Shown here one piece after another: positions 24,092-36,422 of a DNA stretch of 64,000 nt (positions are counted from its first letter, which is position 1; each line of letters opens with the position of its first letter). Source of the stretch: Solanum dulcamara (taxonomy: Eukaryota > Streptophyta > Magnoliopsida > Solanales > Solanaceae); the NCBI RefSeq assembly GCF_947179165.1, contig NC_077239.1, positions 65,323,134 through 65,387,133 on the forward strand. The letters are read 5' to 3'. The notes beneath the pieces are model-generated. The model searched no databases. It was given only the letters and a program-made list of their open reading frames with translations, and had not been told where the DNA came from. Made by a program: the position numbers and the translations under genes.

Positions 24092-25640
24092 GCCAAATAA
24101 TATTTAACAATCAAAATTCAAGTCCAACGACATCAAGAATGCGAAATTCGGGAAAAAGGGGGTCAAAAAGGCTCAAAATCCGATTCCTCAAACGGGGTTT
24201 AAAACTGAAAGTTTTTAGATGAAAATGTTCTTCAAAACACTAAGAATCCACCGGTGAAAACCAATTTAATAACGGAGTTAAAGCTACTTTGATATCACCA
24301 TTTTACCAAATTTCAAGTTCATGAAAAAAACCCAACTTTTTGAATAAAAAACGTTGATTTGATGTTAAAATCAAGGGATAATCATTGGCTTATGAAGGAT
24401 ACAAGTTAAAATAACTTACCCCAACTAATTCTATGTGAAAACCTCTTTCAATTAGCCTACCCTATGGTCAAGAACTCTAAAAATAGAGTAAAAAGCTTAA
24501 ACTCCGACTAAAAACCTTCTCAGATGTCGCTTAAGCGACACAGGGTTCGATTTGCTTCGCGACCAGTGGTTCGCTTACGCGAACCCCGCTTAAGTGACCC
24601 TGTTTTCTAAAGCGAACTCCCTACGCTAAAACGGAGTTCGCTTAATTGACTCCCTTATCTAAAGCAAAGGCACCAAATATCAGCAACCTCAAAAATTCAC
24701 TGAGTATCAAAAGTCTCAGAAATGACCCTCCGAATTTGTTCAAAATTCCGTACACACAAATCATATATTCAACCCTACTAATTTTGATGTTCTAGACTCA
24801 ACGAAACCATATGAATTTAAATTCAAAGTCTTCTTGACCTGGTACTCGATAAATTGCAACCAAACTAACTCTAAGCCTCTAAAAGACCAAAATGCCTTTG
24901 GAGTTTTCAAAAAAATACACAAGAACTCTCTCTAGGACTAAAACCACCCTCCAAATCCAACGGAGTTGTCGAAATTCAATTCCGAGCATCTGATCCCCGA
25001 ATGTTTACCAAAGTCAATTCGATAGCCAAAAACTCAAAGATTTCCAACTTAACGCAAAACTCAAAGATTTTCAACTCAACGCCTCTAATCCACGATATAA
25101 CCCCGAATCTTATTCCATCAATTATGCTAGATCAAATTCAACATTCTAGAGCTGATGGAATCAAGAAATTCCATTTCAAGACCCTAAACTCCGAATGACC
25201 TCAAATACCATTTTTAAGCCACTTAAACCTCTAAAACTCACCGATGACGATAGCTACCTCTCTCAATCACCTGGAAGCCTCAGATGATCAGAAGAATGAC
25301 TAATCAAAGTCTGGGCTCTGAACTACACAAGTGTAGAAGCAATGGGTGAGTACCAAACAACACGGTACCCAGCAAATCGACTAACAAAACTAAGTAAATC
25401 TAATAGAATAAACGAACTCCTTTCCATCCCAACCGAACCTCCATAACTACAATCTGCACAGAAAATCAGCCCAACCTTCAAGTTTATGCTAAACAATTCA
25501 AATAATGATAAAATTAAAGCTCAGTATCACAAGTCGTAGCTTATAAATAATCACAAGTCAAATACAAGTATCAACTCTGTTACACAGATATGCAGGAATG
25601 AATATGCACACTCAACGACCATGCATGGTGCAATTGCTGG

Positions 25641-25870
25641 CAAAGACCTCGACATCATAATCTCTCACTGAAAGTGACCTCGTCCTCAAATTCTCATCAA
25701 AAATGATCTCGGCATCATAATCTCATCGAAAATGACCTCTGCATCATAATATCTCACCAAAAATGACCTCGACATCATAATTTATCACCGAAAATGACCT
25801 CGGCCTCACAATCTCACCGGTAATGACCCTAACATCATAGTGTCTCATAAAAAATGACTTCAACTTCACA
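25641..25870 (-). repeat. ~30-bp tandem array in LTR unit 2
   Basis: About eight copies of a unit built on AAAATGACCTCGGCATCATA, spaced 29-31 bp. Confidence 0.85.
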
Positions 25871-27564
25871 ATTATGTCCATATCATCACAGTGTTCTAGA
25901 ATCAATGCAATCAGTATGCTCACACAAGTAACGAGGAATTTATCGAGTCAAGTAATCCACAATTATAATCAGACTATCAAAGTAATTCATCAAATACACA
26001 TACATATCAAGATCACGACATGTCATACTTGAATCAATACAATAATATGTATTATCCTTTATTAAACCCGTCAATCAATTTAGATTAGTTTATTTCATAA
26101 TTCAATTCGTAACCTCATCCCCATTACTCTCTAGTTCACACAATCTAGTCAAATCATGGTCAATCAATCAACGCGATCCTTCCCCTTTGAATATACTCTA
26201 AGTTGCCACAATCTAGTCAAATAATGTTTAACAATCAAAATCCAAGTCCAACGATATCAAAAATGCAAAATTTGGGGGAAAGGGGGTCAAAAAGTCTCAA
26301 AATCCGATTCCACAAACGCGGTTTAAAACTGAAAGTTTTTGGATGAAAATGTTCTTCAAAACACTAAGAATCCACCGATGAAAACCAATTCAATAACAAA
26401 GTTAAAACTACTTCAAAATCACCATTTTACCTAATTTCAAGTTCATGAACAAAACCCCAAGTTTTGGAATCAAAATGTTGATTTGATGTTAAAATCATGG
26501 GATAATCATTGGGTTATGAAGGATATCCCATGCTGATTATATGCGAAAACCTCTTTCAATTCACCTATCTCATGCTTAAGAACTCCAAAAATAGAGTAAA
26601 AAGCTTAAACCTCGACTAAAACCCCTCCCATATGTCGCTTAAATGACACAAGGTTCGCTTTAGCAGACGTTCGCTTTCGCGAGCAGTGGTTCGCTTAAGC
26701 GAGCTTGCTTAAGTGACCCTGTTCGCTAAATCAAACTCCCTTTGCTAAAGCGGAGTTCACTTAAGCGGCACTCCCTTCGCTAAAGCGGTGGTACCAGATA
26801 TCAACAAACTTTCACTAAGTCTCAAAAGTCTCCGAAATGATCCTCAGAATTCGTTCGGAATACCGTGCAGACAAACCTACTAATTTTGGCATTCCGGACT
26901 TAGTGAAACCATTGGAATTTGAATTCGAGGTCTTCTTGATCCGGTACTAGATAAGTCGCAATCAAACTAACTCTAAGCCTCAAAAAAACCAATACGCCCT
27001 CGGAGTTTTTTAAAAAATACACAGGAAATCTCCCCAGGCTTAAAATCACTCTCTAAATCCAATGGAGTCGTTGGAATTCAATTCCAAGCATCTGATCCCC
27101 AAATGTCGACCAAAGTCAATTCTATGGCCAAAAATTCAAAGATTTCCAACTCAACGTCTCAAATCAATGATATAACCCCAAATCTTATTATATCAGCTCT
27201 CCTAAATCAAATTCAATATTTTGGAGCTATTGAAATTGACAGAATTCGGTTTCAAAATCTGAAACTCTGAATGACCTCAAATATCACTTTTAAGCCACTG
27301 AAACCTCTAAAACTTAAAATTTACTAAAAAATCTCAGCTTTTCAAGGACATTCATGAAATTGACATTGGATACTGATCAAACATGACTCGGAAAAACTAT
27401 TAGGAGGTGTAAAATATTCATTTTGCTAAATTTACCAAAAATGACGTTCAAGATCATTACATCACCGTACATTTTGAATTAGGTTGGAAATGTTGTTGAA
27501 TGGTGTTATCATGAAGGTTTTATGTAGGAAAAATTATGGAACAAGGCAAAAATGCAAACATATT

Positions 27565-27675
27565 TATGAAATACAACTATAGTTTAAAAAAATTACAATA
27601 AACCACTATATGTTGTTTTTATTTTTAAAAAAAGCATTCCTCTCCTCTCTCCCTTGCATCTCCTCCCACTACCTC

Positions 27676-27714
<39 letters not shown>

Positions 27715-28228
27715 GCCAATAAGAAGAAATACATTCGAATGTATTACGTATCAATTGTATTCGATCAAATATAGGTGAAACATTTGTATTATATATCAAT
27801 TGTATTCGAAAATCTCTATTTATATTTGTATCAACTATATTTGTATTCATAAGAATACAAAATGCATTCATCCTCTCTGTTAAATGTATTATATATCAAT
27901 TGTATCCAATCAAATATAGGTGAACGATTTGTATTTTATATTAATTGTATTTGAAATATTAGAAAAACTAAATTTGTATTCGGCTGTAATTGTATTCGTG
28001 ATACAATGAATACAACATGTATTCATCCTCTCTCCTCCCTCTCTCGATCTCGCTCGCCTCTCTTCTCCCTCTCTCGATCTCGCTCACCTCTCTCCTCCTA
28101 ATATGTATTCATTTTGATACAAATCAATTTGTTTTTTTTTGTTTTTTCTGAAATCTACAACAAAAAAATACAAAAATATAAACGCATAGCAAATTAAAAT
28201 ATAGCTATAAATTATAATTAGTAAAACT
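27565..28228. mobile_element. MITE-like repeat with pyrimidine tract and ATTGTAT words (copy 1)
   Basis: Its ends resemble an inverted pair: ACTATAGTTTAAA near 27566 and ATAGCTATAAATTATAA near 28202. Inside are a pyrimidine-rich tract with (CT)n(CA)n at 27674-27712, several ATATATCAATTGTATTCGA words, and a second CTCTCTCGATCTCGCTC tract near 28040-28095. Diverged copies of the same layout occur at 47975-48382 and 51690-52125. The exact class was not determined. Confidence 0.5.
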
Positions 28229-28785
28229 TTACCTAAGAATCCTATTTAAGGCCTAATATTTATTTATTTTTGAATATTTCCCTATATAGGTTTAGGCTCA
28301 CAAGGGATTCAAGCCATTGCGGTGTGTGTCTTACTCTTAGGCATGATGTTGGGTATGGACAGTTGTCTTTTGGTGTTATACAAAAAATGTTTGGCCCTAC
28401 TTGACACAACCATGGCTCATCTTGTTGGAAAATGTGTTTACCCATTCCAATATTCAACCTCTTAATTTTCCTTTTCTATATTCAATGGCAATTATTTTGG
28501 TAAGTTTATTTATTTTAAAAATAATTTCGACGTTCATTGTTGAGGTTAAAAATTTGTATTTGATTTATATCTGAACGTTATTTTAAATTTTAGTCATTTT
28601 TCTCTTAATTTATTTTGTGAAAAAAAATTATTCTTCAAATTTCAATAATTCAACAGCCAAATTCACTCTAAATAAGCTTAAATTTAAAATGAAAATTTCA
28701 TATATCATAAAGAGCAAACGTCAGCCATTAATTTATCAAAATACAAATTCACGATTATACAGTTGAGTTTTGCATAATTCGCGCG
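28229..28785. other. AT-rich sequence, nothing recognised
   Basis: A short minus-strand open frame (28260-28457) has no recognisable similarity. Confidence 0.35.
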
Positions 28786-28955
28786 ATTTATACAAATGTT
28801 GTGCGCGAATCGAATTGTATAGCGAAATATACAAACACTATAAATTGTATAGCGAATTATACAAACGTTGTGCATTAATTGTATAGTGAAATATACAAAC
28901 GTTATACGAAAAATGTGAATTATACAAACGTATACAAATGCTGCGCGAATTATCA
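28786..28955. repeat. Degenerate array of GCGAATTATACAAACG units
   Basis: Four to five copies of AATTGTATAGCGAAATATAC followed by AAACGTTGTGC, spaced about 30-40 bp. Related words occur at about 48240-48350. Confidence 0.75.
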
Positions 28956-29409
28956 AAACAATAAGTCTAACATCAATTTATCAAAAAGCAAATCTTAATT
29001 ATCAAAATAATAATAAATTCATAACATTAGTTTTTTATGTATCCATGCACACAATCTTACATAATTGAAACTCGCGTTAAAATTGACTTTAATCATGTAT
29101 GTCTTAACGTGAAAGAGGAGAAAAAAAATGCATTTTTACCTGAAAATTATCAAATACTAAATATTCGTGCAAAATAAAACACAAAGAAAATACTAGCTAA
29201 ATAGGGTGACCAGAATAGGGTGTCTCATGAAATTTTCAAAGTTTTTGCACGAATTGTATCTATTTTGGGGTGATTTTCAAATATTGCCCTTTAAATAGGT
29301 GGTTTTTAATTTTGTCCTTAGTGCTCATTTGATAAAAGATTATGAGCCAAAATATCTTTAATTATGACCTAATTTTGCATGACAAACTTTTTAAAAGAAC
29401 ATTTACCCT
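28956..29409. other. AT-rich flank of the copia insertion
   Basis: No gene was seen. The last five bases (29405-29409, ACCCT) are the left target duplication of the copia element. Confidence 0.5.
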
Positions 29410-29879
29410 TGCAAGATAGTCAAAATGCGTTTTGAATGCGTAGTCAACAAAACACGTTTTGAACGCGTAGTCAAAAAAGGGAACAAAACGCGTTTTGAAC
29501 GCGTAGTCAAAAAGGGAGGTTCAATACGCGGATTTTACGCGTTTCTAGTTTCCTATAAATAGAAGACCTCTTGCCCTCATTTATCCCATCCCAAAAAGAG
29601 AGAGTAAGAAAACAAAGAGAGTTATACACCAAGATAAATATTTTAGTCTTGAGTGTCCTCTTTATTAGTTGTTCTTTTTACAAGAGAGAAGTGTTTATTG
29701 TTGTTTTCTCCTTGTATTTGTGAGTTGTGTACTCCATATTAAAATAGTGAGAACCTTCTACCCCGTGGTTTTTCTCCTCTATCTTTTAGAGGGGTTTCCA
29801 TGTAAAATTCTCGTGTCCAATTTATTTTTATTATTTTCATCATATCAAACTTTAGTTGTGGTGCTTCCTCCCCCCAACA
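29410..29879 (+). repeat. 5' LTR of the copia element
   Basis: 470 bp. The U3 has a repeated AAAACGCGTTTTGAACGCG-TAGTC unit at 29417-29520 (TAGTC at 29417, 29441, 29468 and 29503). A TATA-like box CTATAAATAGA lies at about 29553-29563, and the R/U5 is T-rich. Confidence 0.95.
29555..29562 (+). promoter_or_regulatory. TATA box of the copia 5' LTR
   Basis: TATAAATA lies about 35 bp downstream of the CG-rich repeat array and is conserved in the 3' LTR (about 34200-34207). Confidence 0.7.
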
Positions 29880-29880
29880 G

Positions 29881-29894
29881 TGGTATCAGAGCCC
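29881..29894 (+). other. Primer-binding site (initiator tRNA-Met type)
   Basis: TGGTATCAGAGCCC starts one base after the 5' LTR. It is the standard complement of the plant initiator tRNA-Met 3' end used by many copia and gypsy elements. Confidence 0.93.
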
Positions 29895-30057
29895 TCGGTT
29901 ATTCTGTCTATTTTATGCGAAGGTACTATCTGTGAATAGTAAAATTCGGTGAATAGTACTATTCACGTGAATAGCAAATTTCAGTGACGGTACAGTTTGT
30001 CACGATTGTTCACAAAAATATTCAAAAATGATCTAGAAGGGTGTGAAGCAAATAACA

Positions 30058-33000
30058 ATGTCGAGTACAATAAAGTTTGACGTTGAAAAATTCAATGGGA
30101 CTAATTTCTCATTGTGGAAAATGAAAATAAAAGCGATATTGAGAAAAGACAATTGCTTAGCTGCAATTGAAGGCAGGCCCACAGACTTTGTTGATGACAG
30201 CAAATGGAACGACATAGACAGCAACGCAGTTGCTGATCTACACTTGGTACTAGCTGATCAAGTGTTGTCTAGTGTGGCGGAAAAGCGGACGGCGAAGGAA
30301 ATATGGGATACTCTTACGGGGTTGTATGAGGCCAAGTCTTTGCATAATAAAATCTTTCTAAAAAGAAGATTGTATACTCTTCGAATGGCAGAGTCCATGT
30401 CTGTTACTGAACACATCAATACTTTGAATACTTTGTTTTCGCAACTTACAATAATGGGTTGCAAAATAGAGGGGACTGAACGTGCGGAGCTTCTACTTCA
30501 AAGTCTGCCTGACTCGTATGATCAACTCATCATCAACCTGATGAATAATACAGACAGTTTAGTTTTCGATGAAATTGCAGCCGCTGTCTTGGAAGAAGAA
30601 AATCAACGCAAAAATATGGAAGACAGACAAGCAAGTTCGCAGCAAGCTGAAGCCTTGATGATGGTGAGAGGAAGACCAACGGAACGTGGCCCTAGTGGGA
30701 GTCACAATCATGGCAGATCTCAATCAAGAAGTAAGAAGAATATCAAATGCTACAACTGTGGCAAGAAAGGGCACTTCAAGAAAGATTGTCGGTTCAAGAA
30801 AAAGAGTGAAAACCCTGAGCCATCAAATGCTCAAGGGAATGTTGCATGTACCTCGGATGATGGCGATATTTTATGTAGTGAGGCAATATCAAATAATGAA
30901 GGCAGAAAACGTTTCATTGATGTCTGGATCATGGACACAGGAGCAACATGGCACATGACTTCCAGGAGAGAATGGTTCCATCAATATAATCCTATCTCAG
31001 GAGGGTCTGTGTTCATGGGAAACGATCATGCTTTGGATGTTATTGGTATTGAGTCCATCAAAATAAAGATGTATGATGGCACGGTTCGCACCATCCAGGA
31101 GGTACGACATGTAAAAGACTTGAAGAAGAATCTATTGTCTTTAGGACAACTAGATGATAATGGATGTTCGTATAAGACTCATGGTGGAGTCATGAGAATA
31201 TCCAAAGGAGCGCTTGTAGTGATGAAAGCAGAAAAACTTGCTGCAAATCTATATGTGCTTAAAGGTGAAACACACCAAGAAGGAGAAGCATCAACCGCGT
31301 CAGCAAGTTCATTTGAAGAATCAACGATAATATGACATCGTAAACTTAGTCATATGTCGGAACGAGGTTTGAAGATTCTTGCTGAGCAAAAACTTCTTCC
31401 AGGGCTCAAAAAGGTTTCACTACCCTTTTGTGAGCATTGTGTTACCAGTAAGCAAAATAGACTGAAGTTTAGCAGTTCCTCTGCTAAAAGCAAGGAAATA
31501 CTAGATCTGGTTCACTCTGATGTCTGGCAAGCACTGGTGGAGTCTCTAGGAGGAGCGAAATATTTCGTGTCATTTATCGACAATTACTCCAGGAGAAGTT
31601 GGGTGTATCCAATCAAGAGGAAGGCAGATATTTTTTCAGTTTTCAAAGAATTCAAAGCGCGGGTGAAACTTGAATCTGAGAAAAAGATCAAGTGTTTGAG
31701 GACAGATAATGGAGGAGAATACACTGGTGATGAGTTTAATAACTTCTATAAACAAGAAGGTATTAAACGGCAGTTCACGGTGGCATATACTCCACAATAA
31801 AATGGAGTAGCAGAGCGGATGAACAGAACCTTGTTGGAACGGACAAGAGCTATGTTGGCAACTACAGGATTGGAAAAACCATTCTGGGCAGAAGCAGTCA
31901 AAACCGCCTGTTATGTGATCAATCGGTCACCATCAACCGCAATTGATCTGAAAACGCCAATGGAGATGTGGATAGGAAAACCAGCTGATTATTCTCGCTT
32001 ACATATATTCGAAAGTCCTGCTTATGTTATGTACAACACCCAAGAAAAATCAAAGTTGGATCTAAAATCCAGGGAATGCATTTTCTTAGGGTATGCTGAT
32101 GGAGTCAAGGGGTATCGTTTGTGGGATCCCACAGCCCGCAAGATGGTAATCAATAGATATGTTGTATTTGTTGAAAACAAGATACAAGCAAAAGAAAATA
32201 GCACTTTAAAAGAAAAATCAGAGACTACTACAGTTGAAGTTGAAGAAATAGAAAAAGTTCCAGTTTCTTCTGAAGCAGCACCAGAGCACGAAGAACAAGA
32301 GCAAGCTGAGATCGAAACTCCACAAGTTCGACGGTCAACTAGGGAGAGAAGAGAACCAGCTTGGCACTCAGATTATTTTATGGAGAGTAATATTGCATAC
32401 TGTCTACTAACAGAAGATGGAGAGCCTTCAACTTTTCACGAGGCTTTGAAAGGCAAAGAATCATCTCTGTGGGTGGCAGCAATGCAAGAAGAAATTGAAG
32501 CTCTCCATAAAAATAAAACATGGGATCTTGTTCAATTACCACAAGGAAGGAAGGTCATTGGAAACAAATGAGTCTACAATATCAAACGCAATGGTAATGA
32601 TCAAGTGGAGAAGTATCGTGCAAGATTGGTGGTGAAAGGATTCGCTCAGAAAGAAGGTATAGACTTCAATGAGATATTTTCTCCGGTGGTTCGACTCACA
32701 ACAATTCGAGTGATCCTGGCGATGTGTGCTACATTTGACTTGTACTTGGAGCAGTTAGATGTCAAAACTGCATTTCTTCATGGAGAACTTGAAGAAGAAA
32801 TTTATATGCTCCAACCAGAAGGTTTTGAAGAATAGGGAAAAGAGAACTTGGTTTGCAGGTTGAACAAATCTCTATACGGTCTCAAACAGGCGCCGAGATG
32901 TTGGTATAAGAGATTTGATTCCTTCATTATAAGCCTTGGATACAACAAACATAGTTCAGATCCTTGTGTTTATTACAATAGATTTGGTGATGAAGATTTT

Positions 33001-33981
33001 GTTATTTTGCTGTTGTATGTTGACGACATATTGGTAGCAGGCCCCAACAAAAATCGTCTCACAAATTTAAAGGCATAATTGGCTAGGGAGTTTGAAATGA
33101 AGGACTTGGGACCAGCAAATAAGATTCTAGGGATGCAAATTCACCGAGACAGAAATAATAGGAAGATTTGGCTTTCTCAAAAGAACTACTTGAAGAAAAT
33201 CTTGAGACGCTTCAAGATGCAAGACTGTAAGTCAATTTCTACCCCACTTCCTATTAATTTCAAGTTATCCTCAAGTATGTGTCCTAGCAATGAAGCAGAG
33301 AGGATGGAGATGTCTCGAGTACCGTATGCATCAGCAGTGGGAAGTTTAATGTTCGCTATGGTATGTACAAGACCTGACATTGCACAAGCAGTGGGAGTGG
33401 TTAGTCGATACATGGCTAATCCTGGTAGAGAGCATTGGAATACTGTTAAGAGGATCCTGAGATACATCAAGGGTACCTCAGATGTTACAATGTGTTATGG
33501 AGGATCAGACTTTACTGTTAAAGATTATGTTAATTCAGATTATGCAGGTGATCTTGATAAAAGCAAGTCCACCACAGGTTATGTGTTTACTCTTGCTGGA
33601 GGAGCTGTAAGCTGGGTTTCAAAACTGCAATCTATCGTGGCAACATCTACGACGGAAGCAAAATATGTAGCAGCTACACAAGCTAGCAAAGAAGCAATAT
33701 GGATGCAGATGTTACTGGAGGAGCTCGGGCACAAACAAGAGAAGATTGCTCTATTTTGTGACAGTCAGAGCGCTTTGCATCTTGCAAAGAATCCGGCATT
33801 TCATTCAAGGACAAAGCATATACGAGTTCAGTATCACTTTGTTCGTGAGAAGGTGGAAGAAGGCAGTGTGGATATTCAGAAAATTCACACTAATGACAAC
33901 CTGGCAGATATGTTTACGAAGCCGATCAACAGTAACAAGTTCATATGGTGTCGATCTTCTATTGGCCTAGCAGAAACGTAA
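30058..33981 (+). pseudogene. Copia gag-pol polyprotein, five in-frame stops, no frameshift
   Basis: One frame of 1307 codons runs from ATG 30058 to TAA 33979-33981. In order it has: a gag domain; a zinc knuckle CYNCGKKGHFKKDC (codons 231-244); an aspartic protease active site DTGA (293-296); an integrase with its HHCC finger, then Asp 488, Asp 550 and Glu 586 (35 residues between the last two, as in the family); a reverse transcriptase with LDVKTAFLHGELEEEIYM, LYGLKQAPRCWYKRF and YVDD (987-990); and RNase H with TTEAKYVA. Order PR-INT-RT-RH defines copia. Stops are TGA 31333, TAA 31798, TGA 32569, TAG 32833 and TAA 33076. All known catalytic residues remain. I chose the ATG rather than the upstream in-frame GTG at 30043. 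Confidence 0.96.
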
Positions 33982-34037
33982 CATTGCAGTAATTGGATAG
34001 AAAGGATGGTGTGAAGACTTAATTGATTCTCAATTAA

Positions 34038-34054
34038 ATCTTCAAGTGGGAGAA
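34038..34054 (+). other. Polypurine tract of the copia element
   Basis: AAGTGGGAGAA directly precedes the 3' LTR start TGCAAG at 34055, the position used to prime plus-strand synthesis. Confidence 0.85.
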
Positions 34055-34523
34055 TGCAAGATAGTCAAAACGCATTTTGAACGCGTAGTCAACAAAACGC
34101 GTTTTGAACGCGTAGTCAAAAAAAGGAACAAAACGCGTTTTGAACGCGTAGTCAAAAAGGGAGGTTCAATACTCGGATTTTACGCATTTCTATTTTCCTA
34201 TAAATAGAAGATCTCTTGCCCTCATTTATCCCATCCCAAAAAGAGAGAGTAAGAAAACAAAGAGAGTTATACACCAAGATAAATATTTTAGTCTTGAGTG
34301 TCTTCTTTAGTAGTTGTTCCTTTTACAAGAGAGAAGTGTTTATTGTTGTTTTCTCCTTGTATTTGTGAGCTGTGTACTCCATATTAAAATAGTGAGATCC
34401 TTCTACCCCGTGGTTTTTCCCCTCTATCTTTTAGAGGGATTTCCACGTAAAATTCTCGTGTCCAATTTATTTTCATTATTTTCATCATATCAAACTTTAG
34501 TTGTGGTGCTTCCTCCCCAAACA
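34055..34523 (+). repeat. 3' LTR of the copia element
   Basis: 469 bp, with the same layout as the 5' LTR. The CG-rich repeats lie at about 34062-34160. Confidence 0.95.
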
Positions 34524-34528
34524 ACCCT

Positions 34529-34935
34529 GTGGCATAAATTCAATACTATCTAATTCACAAGAAAAACATCTTTAAAAAATTGCCTAAGGAATAAATTCAG
34601 TTGGCATAACTTGTGTCTTGAAAGACATAATTGTGACATAAGTTTAGTAGTATCAACTTCTTAAAGCATAAAGTCTTAAAATTGAACTTATACCTTGAAA
34701 CATATATATCTTGTGTCATGAAGCATACGTTCAATAGTATAAACTTTTTAATACATAGTCTTAAAAATGAACTTATATCTTATAAGGCATATCGTATGCT
34801 TGGACATAATTTCAATAGTATGAATTTCTTAAGGAAAAAAAAAACTTGGCACAGGTTATGACCTATAACACACAAGTTTCATGTATGAACCATTTAAGAT
34901 ATAACATTCTAACATTAAATATATATCTTATAGGG
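34529..34935. repeat. Degenerate ~115-bp tandem repeats
   Basis: Recurring words are CATAAGTTTAGTAGTATCAA / CATACGTTCAATAGTATAAA / CATAATTTCAATAGTATGAA, each followed by CTTCTTAA-like sequence and then AAAATTGAACTTATA. About three units are visible. They lie immediately right of the copia target site. Confidence 0.55.
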
Positions 34936-36422
34936 CATAATTAATTATGCCTAGCGATGCCTGGCAATTTTTCTTTTATTTTAATATTAGGGTAATTTTT
35001 GTATGCATTTTTATTAGTAAAAATGTTATAAAGAAAATATTAAAGATCACAAATTTAAAATATAAAAATTAAAATTCACCCAAATATAAGAATATTCGTG
35101 TAAATAACCTTTCCTTCTTTTATTTTTTGCAAAGTTAAAAGGTATAATATTACGGGACCTAACAGTACCTTTTACTTAATATATATTTAAATTATTGTTG
35201 ATTCTAATTATTCCATTATACTTAATTATTTTGATAATTTTTATTCCGTAGGCAATAATTTAATTATCAATTATCACATAGTAATATATAGCTCTTTGGT
35301 TCTAATTATGAATTTCTTCTTATTTTTTAAGTATATTTAATCTCAGTTTTGTAAAATAAATTATTTACTCTTTAAATGCAACATCTATTTATTTTAATTG
35401 TATGCTTCTTCTTTTTCTCAAAAAATTGTAAATTCTTAGAATTTCATAACTTTTATAGGAGTGATTTCTTAGTCAAAATAATAGATGATTAGCTATCTAT
35501 TTTTTAATTATATCTTTAGATTTGAGATGCCATGATGATTTATTTTATTTGTGTATCCAAATATGTAAAAACAAAAACTTGGTGGAACTCCAATATTTAT
35601 GTGTAACTGAATAAAAATTTTAGCCTAAATAGTGGAGTTCTAAACAAATATAAATCATGAATTTAAACAGATAAATAAATATATTTAGTTGCTAAAAGAA
35701 TATGCATGTTGCAATGAGTGTATCATATTCATACCTTATGTGGAGGCTGTCCAGGAGGTGATGCTATCAAATAGCCAAATATAGAGGATGATTAAGACCA
35801 AAAAAATATATGAAAAACATTTAATTTGAGACAAGCGATGTGAAAAAGAATTTATAATTGTTTGCAACAAATTTTACGGTGACCAAAGTTGACTGCAATT
35901 ATAAATAAAATATAATAAAATAAAGATTTTATTGATAAATACATGTGAGTATAATTTTGTTTGCCCTTTGATTCTTTTCTCTTGAATAATCTTCATGATT
36001 CAAGGGATTTTTCTTCTTTTCTAAATTTTCTCCGTGATTCGAGGGTTGTTAGTAGTGTATTTCTCGAGATATGATCTTCTTGCGATATATTTGATCGCCA
36101 AGAATATAAGACAGTACTTTGTTTTGAAAAAGACAATATTTGTCTTGATCTCTTCGTGAATACTCAAAAATTCATGGGATATTCGATATGTCTTTTCAAG
36201 AAAATATGTGTTCCTTTTTATATGTGTGAGCTAAGATTTAGGATAAATACACATCCAAGAAATTCCAATGGACCTTAGAGTTTGAAGATGGATAAGACTT
36301 ATCTTGTAGAGTCTTATTTATATTTGATAAAATTTTGATGTCTACAAATACCCCTTACTTCAAAACTTATCGGGGTGTAGACTTGTCAAAACTTTTGATA
36401 TAAAAATAGATAGATAAGATGG
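34936..36422. other. AT-rich intergenic sequence, nothing recognised
   Basis: I found no open frame with similarity. The last five bases (36418-36422, GATGG) are the probable left target duplication of the next gypsy element. Confidence 0.4.

Larger units (their letters stand above)
20612..27461 (-). mobile_element. Minus-strand Ty3/gypsy LTR with an internal ~2.06-kb tandem duplication
   Basis: Read on the minus strand it starts TGTAATGATCTTGAACG at 27461 and ends near GGGTCATGATA at 20612. The same family starts again at 62805. A block beginning GCTACCTCTC at 20894 runs to about 25252 (interrupted by a nested LTR) and is repeated at 25253-27314 with moderate divergence. Shared landmarks include GGAAGCCTCAGATGATCAGA, AAACAACACGGTACCCAGCA, CAACCGAACCTCCATAACTA and a ~30-bp array. 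No coding region is present. Flanks CTACC (20607-20611) and TCACC (27462-27466) agree at only three of five bases. Confidence 0.72.
29410..34523 (+). mobile_element. Complete Ty1/copia retrotransposon, 5114 bp (Tnt1-94/Tork-like)
   Basis: Two LTRs (29410-29879 and 34055-34523) enclose a primer-binding site, one long reading frame and a polypurine tract. The element is flanked by a perfect 5-bp target duplication ACCCT at 29405-29409 and 34524-34528. LTR termini are TGCAAGATAG and CCAAACA/CCCAACA. The LTRs differ at about 20 positions by eye, near 4%, implying an insertion a few million years old at most under usual plant rates (inference). The polyprotein is broken by five stops, so the copy is not autonomous. 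Confidence 0.96.
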
